64,000 bases of DNA from NCBI GenBank assembly GCA_034336665.1, contig JAPFBE010000002.1:14052906-14116905 (forward strand), in the 5' to 3' direction. The position numbers and the translations under genes are program-made. Shown here piece by piece: positions 1 through 11,200 of the stretch (position 1 is its first letter; each line of letters begins with the position of its first letter). The notes beneath the pieces were generated by a model that worked only from the letters and a program-made list of their open reading frames with translations, was not told the DNA's origin and searched no databases. This DNA comes from Luscinia megarhynchos. Its lineage: Eukaryota > Chordata > Aves > Passeriformes > Turdidae.

Positions 1-689
1 CCCATAGAAAGTGTCTAGGGAAATTCTACAGGCAAGATAAAAGAGAGAGGAGCACCAAGAGGAGTAAAAATTTCCACAGCATGATGTGGGGGCAGACATG
101 CTGGACTTCAGACCTCTAGTAAAACAATGTTGGGTGAAGCAAGGAGATGCAAGACCCAAGAAGGACAGAGGGACTAGATCGGGACTACTGTTGCAGAACT
201 GAGTGGAAATGTCAGGAGCAATATGTCTGCTCTATATCTTCTGGAGAAGGCATGACCCCACATATAGGGCAAGCAATGTAAAGTACACTGAAATCTGCAA
301 AGATTTATGTCCAAAATGTCCCCAGGCCTGGTGAGACAAGCACCATCTACAAACTGATGAAAAAAGAGGATCCAGGGTCCTGTTAAAAATGAGATTTCAA
401 TGTGTATATCCAGTGGATACTGCAGTTTGAATACAGCACCTTGGGCTGCTTGGCTACTGGACAGCTCACTGCCTGCTGCTGCAGACAAGATGCTGGACTA
501 GGTGCAGCTTCAGTACAGCCTTATGCTAATTCTTATGGTCATGTTTATAGACTTGAGATCATCTCTTGTGCCCTTCTTGCTTGAAGGCAATTACTAAACT
601 CCTGGGCCAACAGTATCTAAAGAGGTTTCACATTTTGGACGTCTCCATTTTGGATCTGTTCTTTGGGTCACACTTCAATTTCTACATGA
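1..689. other. Upstream non-coding DNA, nothing recognised
   Basis: No exon-like reading frame with flanking splice sites, no RNA gene and no repeat family was recognised here. The short open frames lack any protein-family resemblance. The segment ends at the 5-bp target duplication of the solo LTR that follows. Confidence 0.5.
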
Positions 690-1357
690 GTATGTGTCCT
701 GGTTTGAAAGACAGGTGTCTGCTAAAAAAGGCAGGAGCTTCTCTTTGAAATGGAGAATGTAAACCCCCTCCCTCCAAATTATTATAATTTTGAAATTAAG
801 TGGCTCTCAGGCAAAGATATGGGAAGTAGGAATAAAAGTTATTTACTAGGAAAATTAAAACAGAAACACAGTATTACAAAGAGCAGTCCCAAAACACTGA
901 CAGAGTCAGAATACAACCTGACACCCTGTCAGTCAGGGTGTTGGTAGCAGTCCCATTAAATGGTGGCTGCATCCTCCTGCAGTGGCAGATGTGGTTCAGC
1001 TGGAGCAGTGCTCCTGTAGAAGGTGCAGTTTTCCTCTGAAGGTCCAGGGATGATGTGGAAAGGTCTGGCTTTCCTCTGGAATCCAGTTGAAAAAGGCTGT
1101 TTTGGTGTTCCAAATCTCAGTTTTTCTCTAGGTAGGAAAGGCTTGGCTCCTCCCCCTGGCTGGAGCATCTCCCAGCGGGATGATGTAATTTCATCAGTCA
1201 TACAGTGGGACTTAATGGTCCATTAACAGATGATATCTTCCTAGAGAAAGGATGGGTTGTGGAAAAGATAAAGATCACTGCCCCACCTGGTTTCAACAGA
1301 TGGTGATAGAATACATACTTTTGGTCACATCCTGTATTGCAAACCTAAGACAGTATG
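690..1357. mobile_element. Solo ERV LTR with 5-bp target-site duplication
   Basis: The LTR proper spans 695-1352 (658 bp). It starts TGTCCTGG and ends AAGACA, so it has the TG...CA termini of retroviral LTRs. GTATG flanks it directly on both sides (690-694 and 1353-1357), which is the target duplication expected from integrase. No internal retroviral genes adjoin it, so it is a solo LTR left by LTR-LTR recombination. The sequence resembles a common songbird ERV LTR that I recall; the family name is not verified. Orientation is uncertain: an AATAAA at about 831 lies too far from the right end to be decisive. It sits about 3.7 kb upstream of the CD83 promoter. Confidence 0.8.
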
Positions 1358-4300
1358 CTTAATTCCTACTTTGAGAAACAGGGCTGGCACATCTCAAAAG
1401 GCTCACTCCAAAGTCCAGGCATTGCAGAGGACTGGCTGTTTGTGTCTAATTAATTGGGTGTTATTTATTGAGCTGGCAGCAGCAGACAGTCTGTAGTACA
1501 AAGCTCTGTGCTCCCTGCCAGGTCACAGTTCCAGTGTTTTGATTTCTCAGTGTTGCTGGGTCGTCACTGTTTAAATAGCAAAGGCAGTCCCTGACCCAAT
1601 ATCTGCCATAAAGGGTTAGAGAAGGGAACTTGTCCTTAAACTTTCCTCACTCCAGTTTGTGAGTAATTTACATACCTCTCATTAGCTGCAGCCTGGACAG
1701 TCTCAGTTGCTTTTACTTGCTGGTGTGGGCAGCATCAAGATCAAGGCATGACAGGAAAATAAACGCTGTGGCTGCAGCTCTGCTGGGCCCCTAAAAATAC
1801 ACAACTGCTCTGCTTTTGTGGCTGTGGATTCTTCTGTCACTGTTCCTTCAGCTGACATTGCAATGTTACACACAGCATATTATTTTAAAAACAGTTGTCT
1901 GCTTAAACATACAGCAAAGGGCTTCTAGTTTTGCTAGCTGAACTGAAGCAGACAATTTTTATTGCTGCACAGGAGGTTAATAATAATAACAAACAACTCC
2001 CTTCACCAGAGGCTTCACAACAGACATGAAGCACATTGATGGACCTTATTCACAGCAGGAGCTTAAATGCAGTGGAACAAATTATTTTTAATAACCATAT
2101 CCCAAATACAGAAAAATCTGTGCCTTGACAAAGATGCTAAATGTTGTTTTGACACCTTTGTCTTAACCTTTCAACCTTCATTGTGGAGAGCTCTGTATTC
2201 CTTGTGGAGACCTAAGGGTTTTGTTTTTTCTTAAATGCTGTGCTTCCTGAGGAATGCTCACACCCAGGGGAAAACACATGAAATAAGCATTCTTATATAT
2301 TTTGCAACCACACACTGGAGTGAGAATTCAGGAAAACTCTGCTACACAAGTATCTGAGGGACATTGTACCTACCTGGTTCAAGGAAACAGGATATGATTC
2401 CATGAACAAGATTTCCAAGGCTCTATCAACACTGAAAAAAATATACAGTCTTGACTTTTTAACCTTATCCTATGAATCCATCCCACATCCTTGTGCTTCT
2501 AGCCTCATTTCCCACAGAGAATGAAATTTCTGTGATCATGCCATCTGGCTGTCTATCAGCCAGTATGTTGTGAACCTGCTTTCTATCAAACTGACAGAGG
2601 GATTGAGGCTCAAAGAGAATTAAGTGCCTATGAAATTCACGAAAATCAGCAGCTGGGTCAAAGATGAAGATCCAAATGAGTGGCCTTGCTGAGGGAAAGG
2701 GTAGGCAGAACGCAGCAGTTTTACACACTGCTTGCTAATGTCAGTCAGCACGTGTGCAGTTCTGGACTCAGCAGGGCAGGGGCTGCTTCTTCCTCTGTGA
2801 GACCAAGGGCTCACAGTTGTAGTGAGTGGTGCAGGCAGGGTAAGGAGAGCAACAGGCAATAGGACACACTGCACAAAAGCAGGTCTCATTAAGTCCACAG
2901 AATACCACATTTAGTGATGAACTTCCACTTATTCACCTAACAGGGCTCTGGAGACAATAGACTTCATCTTTGAAACCATAGATTGATATTAAAAGCTAGA
3001 TGGAAAGTACAGCCCAGTTCAAAGTTTCTCTAAAGAAAAAAATCCCTACCAGGGAAAATTTAGAAACCAAATTATTTCTCCTTCCCTAGCAAAGGGAGTT
3101 TCAGCTTTTGTTTTTTGTGTCTTGCTCTCGTGTGCTGTGGAATGGCAGCTGAGCTTGCAAACACTTCTGGAGGAAAAGGGCTGTTTTCCTTGAAGTTATG
3201 CCTGTCCTGGAGGGAAAACCTGTATTTTAACTAACTGAGGAAGAATGTTGTTTAGCATCACCTTGGCAGGTGTGTGTGGCATGGACATTTCCCAGTGCTG
3301 AAGCCTGGCCCTTTACTCTTGCCTTCGGTGCACTTCTGTGCGGGCAAACTTGTGACCCCAAACTTGTGGCCCTGGCTGCTGCTGGCCAGGCCACCAGGGG
3401 AAGGACTGCTGTGGGCTCAGCTTGCTGTGGTTTGCCCATGGGGGTTTCCTCATGATGCAAAGGGAGATAGAGAAAGGTTGTGACTCTTGGTGGGTTTCTG
3501 AAGGGCAAACACGTAGCTCTGCAGGACTCAGAGAAAGAGTCCCTTGGGTGAAAGCTGAGTGCCCTTCTTGGAGAGGGGCTTGATGTGTGACCGACACATG
3601 GGGGCAGAAAAATCATCATTTTAGTGAAGAACAGATGTGAAATGTATTAACTGGAGCCCTCTCCTCTCTAAGATTTCCTCCAGCAGCACCCCCCACTCCC
3701 ATCCCACTTTTATCTTCTCAAGGACTCTATTATTTCACACAGGAGAAAGAAGAGATTTTTTGTCACTCTCAGGAGATCCACTGGGTTTTATATTTCACTT
3801 GTGCTTTCTAAGTAATAGACTGAGGTCCTGGTCCTTGAAACCAGAAAACATAAAGAGAAAAACAAAGCTTAGAGCCTGTTACATTTACCATTATGGTCAA
3901 TGAAGATAGAAGCAAAAAGCTTTAAAAATAAGTGGGCTATTTAAACAGTGATGCCCCCAGTTAAATTGCTGTCTTTCTTCACAGAACAAACTGGAGTTTC
4001 CAAAAGTGCTACCCACCCACAGCATTTATCCATCTGAGTAAGACTTTTGCATGGTGAGGACTTGTCAAACTGACTTCTCACAGTTTTCTAGAGATGGTTT
4101 GGATTCAGGGGGTCCAGACTGGAGTGTCTTCCAGAGCCCTGGTTTTCAAAAGGGGCTGATCACCCATCAAATCTTAACCCCCTGCCCCTCCCCTAAACAG
4201 CTTCACTCCATCATGATCTCAGTAGCCTAAAGACAGCAGCCACGAGGGTTTGCCAAAAATAGCATTCAGCAACTTTCAGTTTCAGGATTTGTAAATGCTT

Positions 4301-4980
4301 CTGCGATCGACCTTGGACTTCCTCAAAAATTCTCCAGGGGTAAACAGCTCTCACAGATCACAGGGAAAGGATTTTCCCTCCCCCCTCCAGATATCTAGAG
4401 GGGATGTCCAAATGGTTCCTCCTCTGGGAGCTGCCTTGACTTTTTTCCACTATGAAATATTCCAGCATATAATTTGTAAAGTGATGCCACTCCAGATGCC
4501 TTTGTTTGCCCTGAAAATGACAAAATATGTTAAGAAGAGATAATGAGAAGAGATAATGTTCCACCTCATGTGTGCCTACTTGCAGAGTTAAATGTGTAAC
4601 TCTACTGAAATGCAGTTTGTTTTGCTCAGCTATGCTGATAATTCCTGTTTAGCCCTCAGACCCAAGTCAAAGTGTTTCTGTGGTTCTGTGACCTGAGGTC
4701 TTAAATGTGGTTTCAGAAAAGTCACATCGTAAGGCCAACCTTTGCACAAGTACTGTGCTCTTAGAGCTGCATGCAGAAAGAAGGTTGAGGGGGGATTTTG
4801 AGCTGACAAGCCCTTTCCCCTGACATTTTGTCCCTCAAGAGACATTTGCTTAGTGCTGATTTTTGATGGCTTCACACCAACCCACAGAGCCCCTTGGCCA
4901 GCCTTAACTCTGTGCAGATCAGTACAGAGGGGGAGAAAAAAAGAGAAAAGGGAGGTGAGGTGCTACCAGTGCAAGTGCTT
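1358..4980. other. CD83 upstream region, no gene recognised
   Basis: This is 3.6 kb of AT-rich to mixed non-coding DNA between the solo LTR and the CD83 promoter. Small open frames occur on both strands, for example at 3227-3619 and 4630-4875, but none has family motifs or plausible splice context. A distal regulatory role is possible but not shown by the sequence. Confidence 0.4.
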
Positions 4981-5037
4981 GCAGAAATGGGAGTGACCTC
5001 ACAGATTTAAGGGGAGGAGCCTTGGTTCGTACATGTA

Positions 5038-5048
5038 GGGATTTTCCC
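5038..5048. promoter_or_regulatory. kappaB site GGGATTTTCCC
   Basis: GGGATTTTCCC fits the NF-kappaB consensus GGGRNNYYCC. It lies 153 bp upstream of the CD83 ATG and 38 bp from a second kappaB motif. Binding is inferred from the motif and from known NF-kappaB control of CD83. Confidence 0.65.
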
Positions 5049-5075
5049 TATGACGAAAAACTCAAGATAAGTCTG

Positions 5076-5086
5076 GGGGATTCCCC
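5076..5086. promoter_or_regulatory. Palindromic kappaB site GGGGATTCCCC
   Basis: GGGGATTCCCC is a near-ideal, almost perfectly symmetric NF-kappaB site with G/C half-sites on each side of an ATT centre. It lies 115 bp upstream of the CD83 ATG, probably close to the transcription start. Confidence 0.7.
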
Positions 5087-5200
5087 AGTCTGCCTTCAGA
5101 AATATCACTCTAAAAGCAGTCACAGCTTCACTCTGCTCTCTCAGTCCATCCTGCAGAGAGGCACGCTGCTGCTGCTCTGTGATCTGGAGCAGTAAGAGCC

Positions 5201-5243
5201 ATGTCCTTGGGAATCTACGCTCTGCCCATCATCCTGTGCAATG
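5201..5243 (+). CDS. CD83: CD83 coding exon 1 (signal peptide start)
   Basis: This exon encodes the first 14 residues plus one base of codon 15. The ATG has G at -3, and the following residues (MSLGIYALPIILCN) are the hydrophobic core of a signal peptide. The donor is G|GTAAGT at 5244, a strong consensus. Intron 1 is only 127 bp. Confidence 0.85.
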
Positions 5244-8200
5244 GTAAGTGGGCAGCCCTGCAGTTTTCCTCCTGGTCTTTCTTGTTTGTTCTGTGGGGAT
5301 GTGTTTTGGGAGGACAGGAAGGATTGTATAAGCAATCTCTTTTAAAGGTGATGTGTACCTGTGCTTTCAGTTTGGTGCTTGATCCGTGGGAGCTCTGTGA
5401 TGATCCCAGATGTTGCTGTGAGGTGTGCTGAGGAAGTGGTGCTGCCCTGTAAAGCTCTTCAGGACTCCTCAATCTCCTACCAGACAGCGTCTTGGTATAA
5501 AGTAAGAAAAAAACTAAGTTACTTGAGTAGTCTGCTTTGCTTCCCTACCTGATACTGGCTTATCTTGTATGAAATGGGTAGTTTTCTGCAGAGGCATCCT
5601 CCTATTAGTGCAGCAGAGGGAAGGCAGCAATGCAAACCTTTGAGCTGACCATGGGGAACAGGCCTTTTCCATGTCATTGGAGACAGGCTGTTTGAGCATG
5701 ATTCCCTGAATTGCTCTTGGTCTGCCTTTCTATCTAATTTTTGCTGGCTTCTGTGGATCAAAATTCAGGTGATGCCCTATGTCCAACCTGCCAAATACTA
5801 CTCCAAAGAGAACTCTTTCAAGATTTTCTTCAGAACAAAAAACAAATGGTATTTAAGCCTTTCAACATCAATGATATTGGTCTTGCTTAATTCCCTCCAA
5901 ATAGGAGATGATTTTTTTTTTTTTTAAATAGAAGAACTAAAAAAGTACTCGCTGTTCTTTAGGAAGAGTTGACTTAGTGGCGTGGGCATAAGGGCAGGGT
6001 GTGAGCAGAAGGCAGATGGAGAGCTCCTCCATTCCCCACTCCCAGCCATACACTCCTGCTGCTTATCATGGGCCACTCCTGGTGGTCCTCTTGTTACCTG
6101 TTAAGTCAACTCTCTGTTGCTTGTTAAAATACTGGGAAATCAATCTGTGAATAAAAATTTTGTGGGTTACAGAGCTGAATTACTTTCCCATGTGATGGTA
6201 GAGCAGTAGAAAGGAAGAGGAAAAAAACTTTATTTATGGGTGTTGAAAACCGTTAATTTATCTCCGCCAGCACTAACCCAGAACCTAAAGCCACAGCCTT
6301 GGCTTCTCAGCAGCTGGGTCAGATACAGTTTTAAACTCATTTCCTACAGTAAACCAACAGACTGTGTTTGTTATTAGATACAGCTTCTGAGGTTGAAACT
6401 TGCAATGCATCTGAGTTTCATTGCTGGTACAACAGTGAGCATCTGCCTACAGACTAGATGACAACTGCACCTCAAATGAGCTGTTTTGAACATCTGACTG
6501 CCAACCCACCAAGTGCAGCATCTTTTTCCAAACTGTTGAACTAAGTACAGGTGGTAGTCAGAGAGGAGAGAATAATGCTTTTAGTTGAACTTTACTATGG
6601 GATGTGGAATATGAGTCAACTTATTATTTTTTGTTTTCTGCCTCAAAAGCTGGATAAGGATCTATATTTCCCATCCAGATATGTGCTAATACTGAAGGCT
6701 CCCCTTCTCCCACAGTGTCCAGGAAGGGCAGGGAACTCATGGAAGGCAAACCATGCTGTCTGGTTCGCCTAGAGGACTTGAGCAGAAGTGGTAGGGGTGG
6801 GGGAGGAATAAGCAGAGAGGCTGACTAGATCCCAGAAAGGTCTTCCCCATAGCATGTTGAGCTGTTGGAAGTCAACCAAAAAAAACCAGGCTGAAGTGTT
6901 GGGATCTTCCAGAAGCATGTGCTTCCCCCAGTTCAGTGGGAGCTGGGAGGGCCAAGCAGCAAAGAGCAGCCAAAAGCCATTCCCTGATGAAGAAGTATAA
7001 GCCTATAAACCCAGTTCTGTGTTGCCTTGTAGCTCTTTGCAGTTCTACCTGGGCACAAAATGACTGCACATGCACAGGAGGGATGATAGTTGATGATGCC
7101 TTTCGTGGGGGCCCTCTCTGGTGCTGCTTCCCCTTGCAGCAGGCATGCTGTCACAGTCTAGACATGTCCCCTGCCCTGTCCCTGCAAGCCCTGCTCCCTC
7201 CACGGTCTCCTTGCTCTTCCTGCTTCAGCTGCTTTGCTCAGGAAAATGTTGGTTTGGTCAAGCATGACAGAACCTCGCATTTATTTTCTCTGCTGGCACA
7301 AAAAGTACAAAAGTCTTGCTGCTGTCAGCTCTTGGCACAGTCCTCAGGGGCTGATGGCACCAACCATGGTGCTGCAGCCTCCTGTTTGCTTGTCCCATGA
7401 GAGAGGTGGGAAGGGGGACAGGCAGGCGGTGATGCCAGCCCAAGCCACAGCTGCTGCCATGTTAGGAAAAGCAGAGTACCAAATCTAAAAAACCTGACTG
7501 TCCATGGGGAAAAGCAATCTAGGCTCAGTGCTTTGTGCTGAGCAACCAATACTTCTACTTGTGGGGCTAGCTAAGTAAGAACAGCTTGAAGATCTTTCTC
7601 CTCCCCTCTCTATACTTTGTGCTGCTGTCCCCACTCGCTGCAAAGGAGGGTGAGGGAATGGTGGAGTGTGCTACCATTCCCTCACCCAACACAGGTAATT
7701 ACTCTGTTATTTAAAAACAACTACTGAAGGATTAATCAATAAACACCACATATAACCCCAAAGGACTAATTAAAAGGTAATTGCAACAAATTGTATGAAA
7801 TTTCAGGCTGTAAAGTTCAAGCAGCTGTTAGGCAAAATCTTTTGTATGAGGTCACTTTGAACTGTGAAGTAAATGCAAGCAATTAACCTTTGCTTCTGTT
7901 GCTTTAAAAAAAATGATGGTGGCAATGTTACAGTGCTGCTTGTGCAGCTGTTTGCACAGGGTGAACGTTCTGTGAGCAAACCCCTCCTTCCCACTGGCAT
8001 CTCTGTGTGCTCAGGCCAATAAAGGGCCAGTTTGTTACAATCTGCTAAAAAAAAAGGTTGTTATTTAAAAGTATTTGCTGTATAGAGAAGTAATTGTCTA
8101 AGGGAGTTAATATTCTGGCGTCAAAATCCAACTAGTGTAATAAAGGTTTGCATTCAATTCCTTTGCTTTTGCTAATGTCTTATACTGCAAAAAAACCCAA

Positions 8201-11200
8201 ACAAACAAAACATGGATGTGTTTGACCTGCTGTGCATCCAGGATCATTGGAGCTAATTATTCTCATGCAGGAAATCACCTGTGTAAGTAGTTCTGTGCAG
8301 AATCAGGACCACAGTCAGTCAGGCAAAATGATTTTTACTTAAAAAGATTTGAAGTAGGCTGCCTGAACACACTGGGGAGAAGGTAGAGCACCAAGTCCTC
8401 TCCCAGCCTGGTGCAGCTCTCATTCTGTTCACTATGAGGCCATGGAAAAGAATTCATGATGATGATAGTCTAGAAGTGTGGTATGTTTTTAGGAGTGCTG
8501 GGCAGCCTGCATGCCATAAACCCATATATGAGCAATGTGGAAGTTTGCCAGCTGAGAACTGAAAACTAGGTCTTTTTTTGCCTAAGCACCCAGGCACTGG
8601 GAATTGTCTATGGAAATGTTGGTTTGAATCTCTTCAGCCCACCTATGAGACAGGACTCGGTAATGAAGTTTTACTTATCTTTCTGCCTTGTAGGGCTGTT
8701 GAAAACTGAAGAGTTTCTCTTTGTGCAGTACATTGAAAATGAGAACCACTTCATAAACCCCCATAATTATCACTTTATATCCAGTTTGAAAATCAAGTTT
8801 AAACACACATAAATGAAGTCCCAGTGGATATTACACTATTTTCTTTATGTGATAGCCAGAAGAGTCTTAATCTAAAACAAATCTTGAGGAAGAGGAAAGA
8901 AGGCTGTGCTTCAGTGGAGAAAAATCTGTTAACTTTATAGCACTTCCTTGAAAAATATAAAATTGTGGCAGAATAAGAGGGCGAAGTCATATTAAAAAAT
9001 AAGAATAAACATTTTAGACATATAATACTGACTGCACCTTCCTTCAAAAGAAACTACTTTTGCTAAAAGTACATAGCTTTAATATATTTTCATAGGTAAA
9101 TATTTGCTAAATTACTTCAGCTGAATTTCTAACCTATGCAAAGAAATGCAGTCCAGTGCTCCTCAGACATCTATTCATCCCCAGGTAACTTCATCACATT
9201 GATGATTTAGACAGGAAAGGAGCGGTGGAAATGATTTCATGACCAAAACAATTCTTTTGTCTGACATGAGCTAAGACTGGATGCCCTCAGCTAAAAAAAA
9301 TCAAACCAAGCCAAATCAACCAAACAATAAAGACTCTGTGTGAGTCAAGGGGCTTTTCCAGCTGGCTCATGTGTCACACACAAACAACCTTTGCTGTTGT
9401 TTTGGGGTTGAGTTTTGGATTTTCTTTCCTCATCTCTCCCTCCCCCCCACCTCCTCCCCCTTTAAACACCACACTCTGAGTTCATTCACATGTGCCCACA
9501 ATTTATGTCTGTTATTTTCAAATTTAAGTTGGGTATCTCTACATGACACTGTATAGGAACCATATGGATGCACCTTTAGCACTAATCGAATGTGGAAGCG
9601 TTTTTGTGCTGAAAAATACACCTATTAAGCAGTTCCAGCTCAGTTGTGTTTCATTATATGTTGGCTATTGGGCATTGCCAGAATGCTGTATATTTTGCTT
9701 CAGAAAATAAATTCCTTCTGGCTGTATGTAGGTTTTTAGCTCTCTATAACAGTCAGAAATTTCAACTTGGCCATTATGCCTGGTATAATTTTAAACAAAA
9801 CCATTTTTACAATTATCTCACCCTCACCAGAAAATAATCTGATGTTAATATGTTCCACCTTTAAACTGACATCAGTTTTGGACCTCAACCATTTTTGCTG
9901 AAATAAAAATTTTCTTTTATGGGAAAAGTGGTTTATATTGGCATTTTGATTTACCTGGAAGACAGTGTACCACCTTAGTGTGGAAAAATTTTGATGAGAA
10001 AAGGTATTTAATGAGAGCAGAGAACATAAGTTAATGTGAGAACTGCTCACTCTCACATATTCATGATAAAATTAAATATTAATTGATTAGTTGGGTGTGA
10101 GCACTACAGCATGGGTGAATTAACTTTTAATTTCCTACCATGTAATGCTGTAGCAGTTTTCAAAACCACAGCTAAAACTTAGTCAGATAGAACTGAGCAA
10201 GTGTTCCTCCTCCTTCTTCCACCTTGCTTTTAGTTCTCTGAAAAAGAAATATTTGCTGAAGAGCACTTAAATTTTGGGGCCCTAATTATTCTACCTATTT
10301 CTCATAATCCATCCAGTCAGAGAACACAAATATTTCTGTTCAGTGTTATTTTCAATCAAACATATCCCATTTTAATATCCACTGTATCACCACCAGTGTT
10401 CTTATCAAAAAGTTCCAGGCTAGGAGAAACTTAATAGGAATCAGTCAATTGACTAGAGAATATAGGTGGGAAAATCACAACCTCTTTAGACTATGTGTTT
10501 CCAAGATTTTGGGAACTAGAATAACTTTCAATTAAACACACTAAAAACTGACAACTAGAGCTGGCTCCTCAAGGCTGTGTCCCGTTTAGTCCTGAATATC
10601 TCAAAGGATGGAGATTCCACACCCTCTCTGGGCAGGCCATTCCAGTGTTCAACCACCCCTACAGTAAAACAGAGCTGTTTTCTGCTTTCTTTTGGCTGAA
10701 TTTCAGTTCCTGCCCATTGCCTCTTTTCTTGCCTCTGAAGGCCCCTGAGAAGAGTCCAGCTTCAGTTTCTCTATTTCCCTGTTAATTAGGTTGAATCAAG
10801 ACTAATAAGATGATCCTGAGCCTGGTCTCCTCCAGGCTGAGCTATCTCTTCCACCTTCTGCTCATTTCAGGGGCTCCAAGATATTATTCATCTTTGTGAC
10901 CCTTCACTGGACTCCCTCCAGTGAAGGAGGGATATGATGACCATATCTGCCTTGCCCAGCACTGAACCCAGCACTCCAGGGTGTGTCTTAGCAGGGACTG
11001 AACAGAGGGAAAGGATCACCTCACTTCAGCATCTGCTGAAGATATTCTGCCAGGTGATTTTTGAAAGTCTGCCACAGACGCTGCTGAAGGACAATATATA
11101 TGTGACACTAAACATAAACTCACATTTCTTCTGCTTTAAAATTTTCTTAATGAGTAGTTTTATGCAGATAGGCAGAATTATGTTGCCAGCAAGTCCCTGT

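Larger units (their letters stand above)
4985..5200 (+). promoter_or_regulatory. CD83: CD83 proximal promoter and 5' UTR
   Basis: The region ends at the CD83 start codon. It holds two kappaB motifs (5038-5048 and 5076-5086) and a G-rich GT/Sp1-like stretch near 5011-5019. No clear TATA box is visible, and CpG density is low. A pyrimidine-rich initiator-like stretch near 5128-5150 could hold the transcription start. CD83 in mammals is an NF-kappaB-induced activation gene, and this arrangement fits that, but the start site is inferred. Confidence 0.65.

Noticed and set aside
6936..7400. A 154-codon + strand frame in CD83 intron 2
   Set aside because: It has no family resemblance and other frames overlap it. 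It would not fit CD83 splicing.
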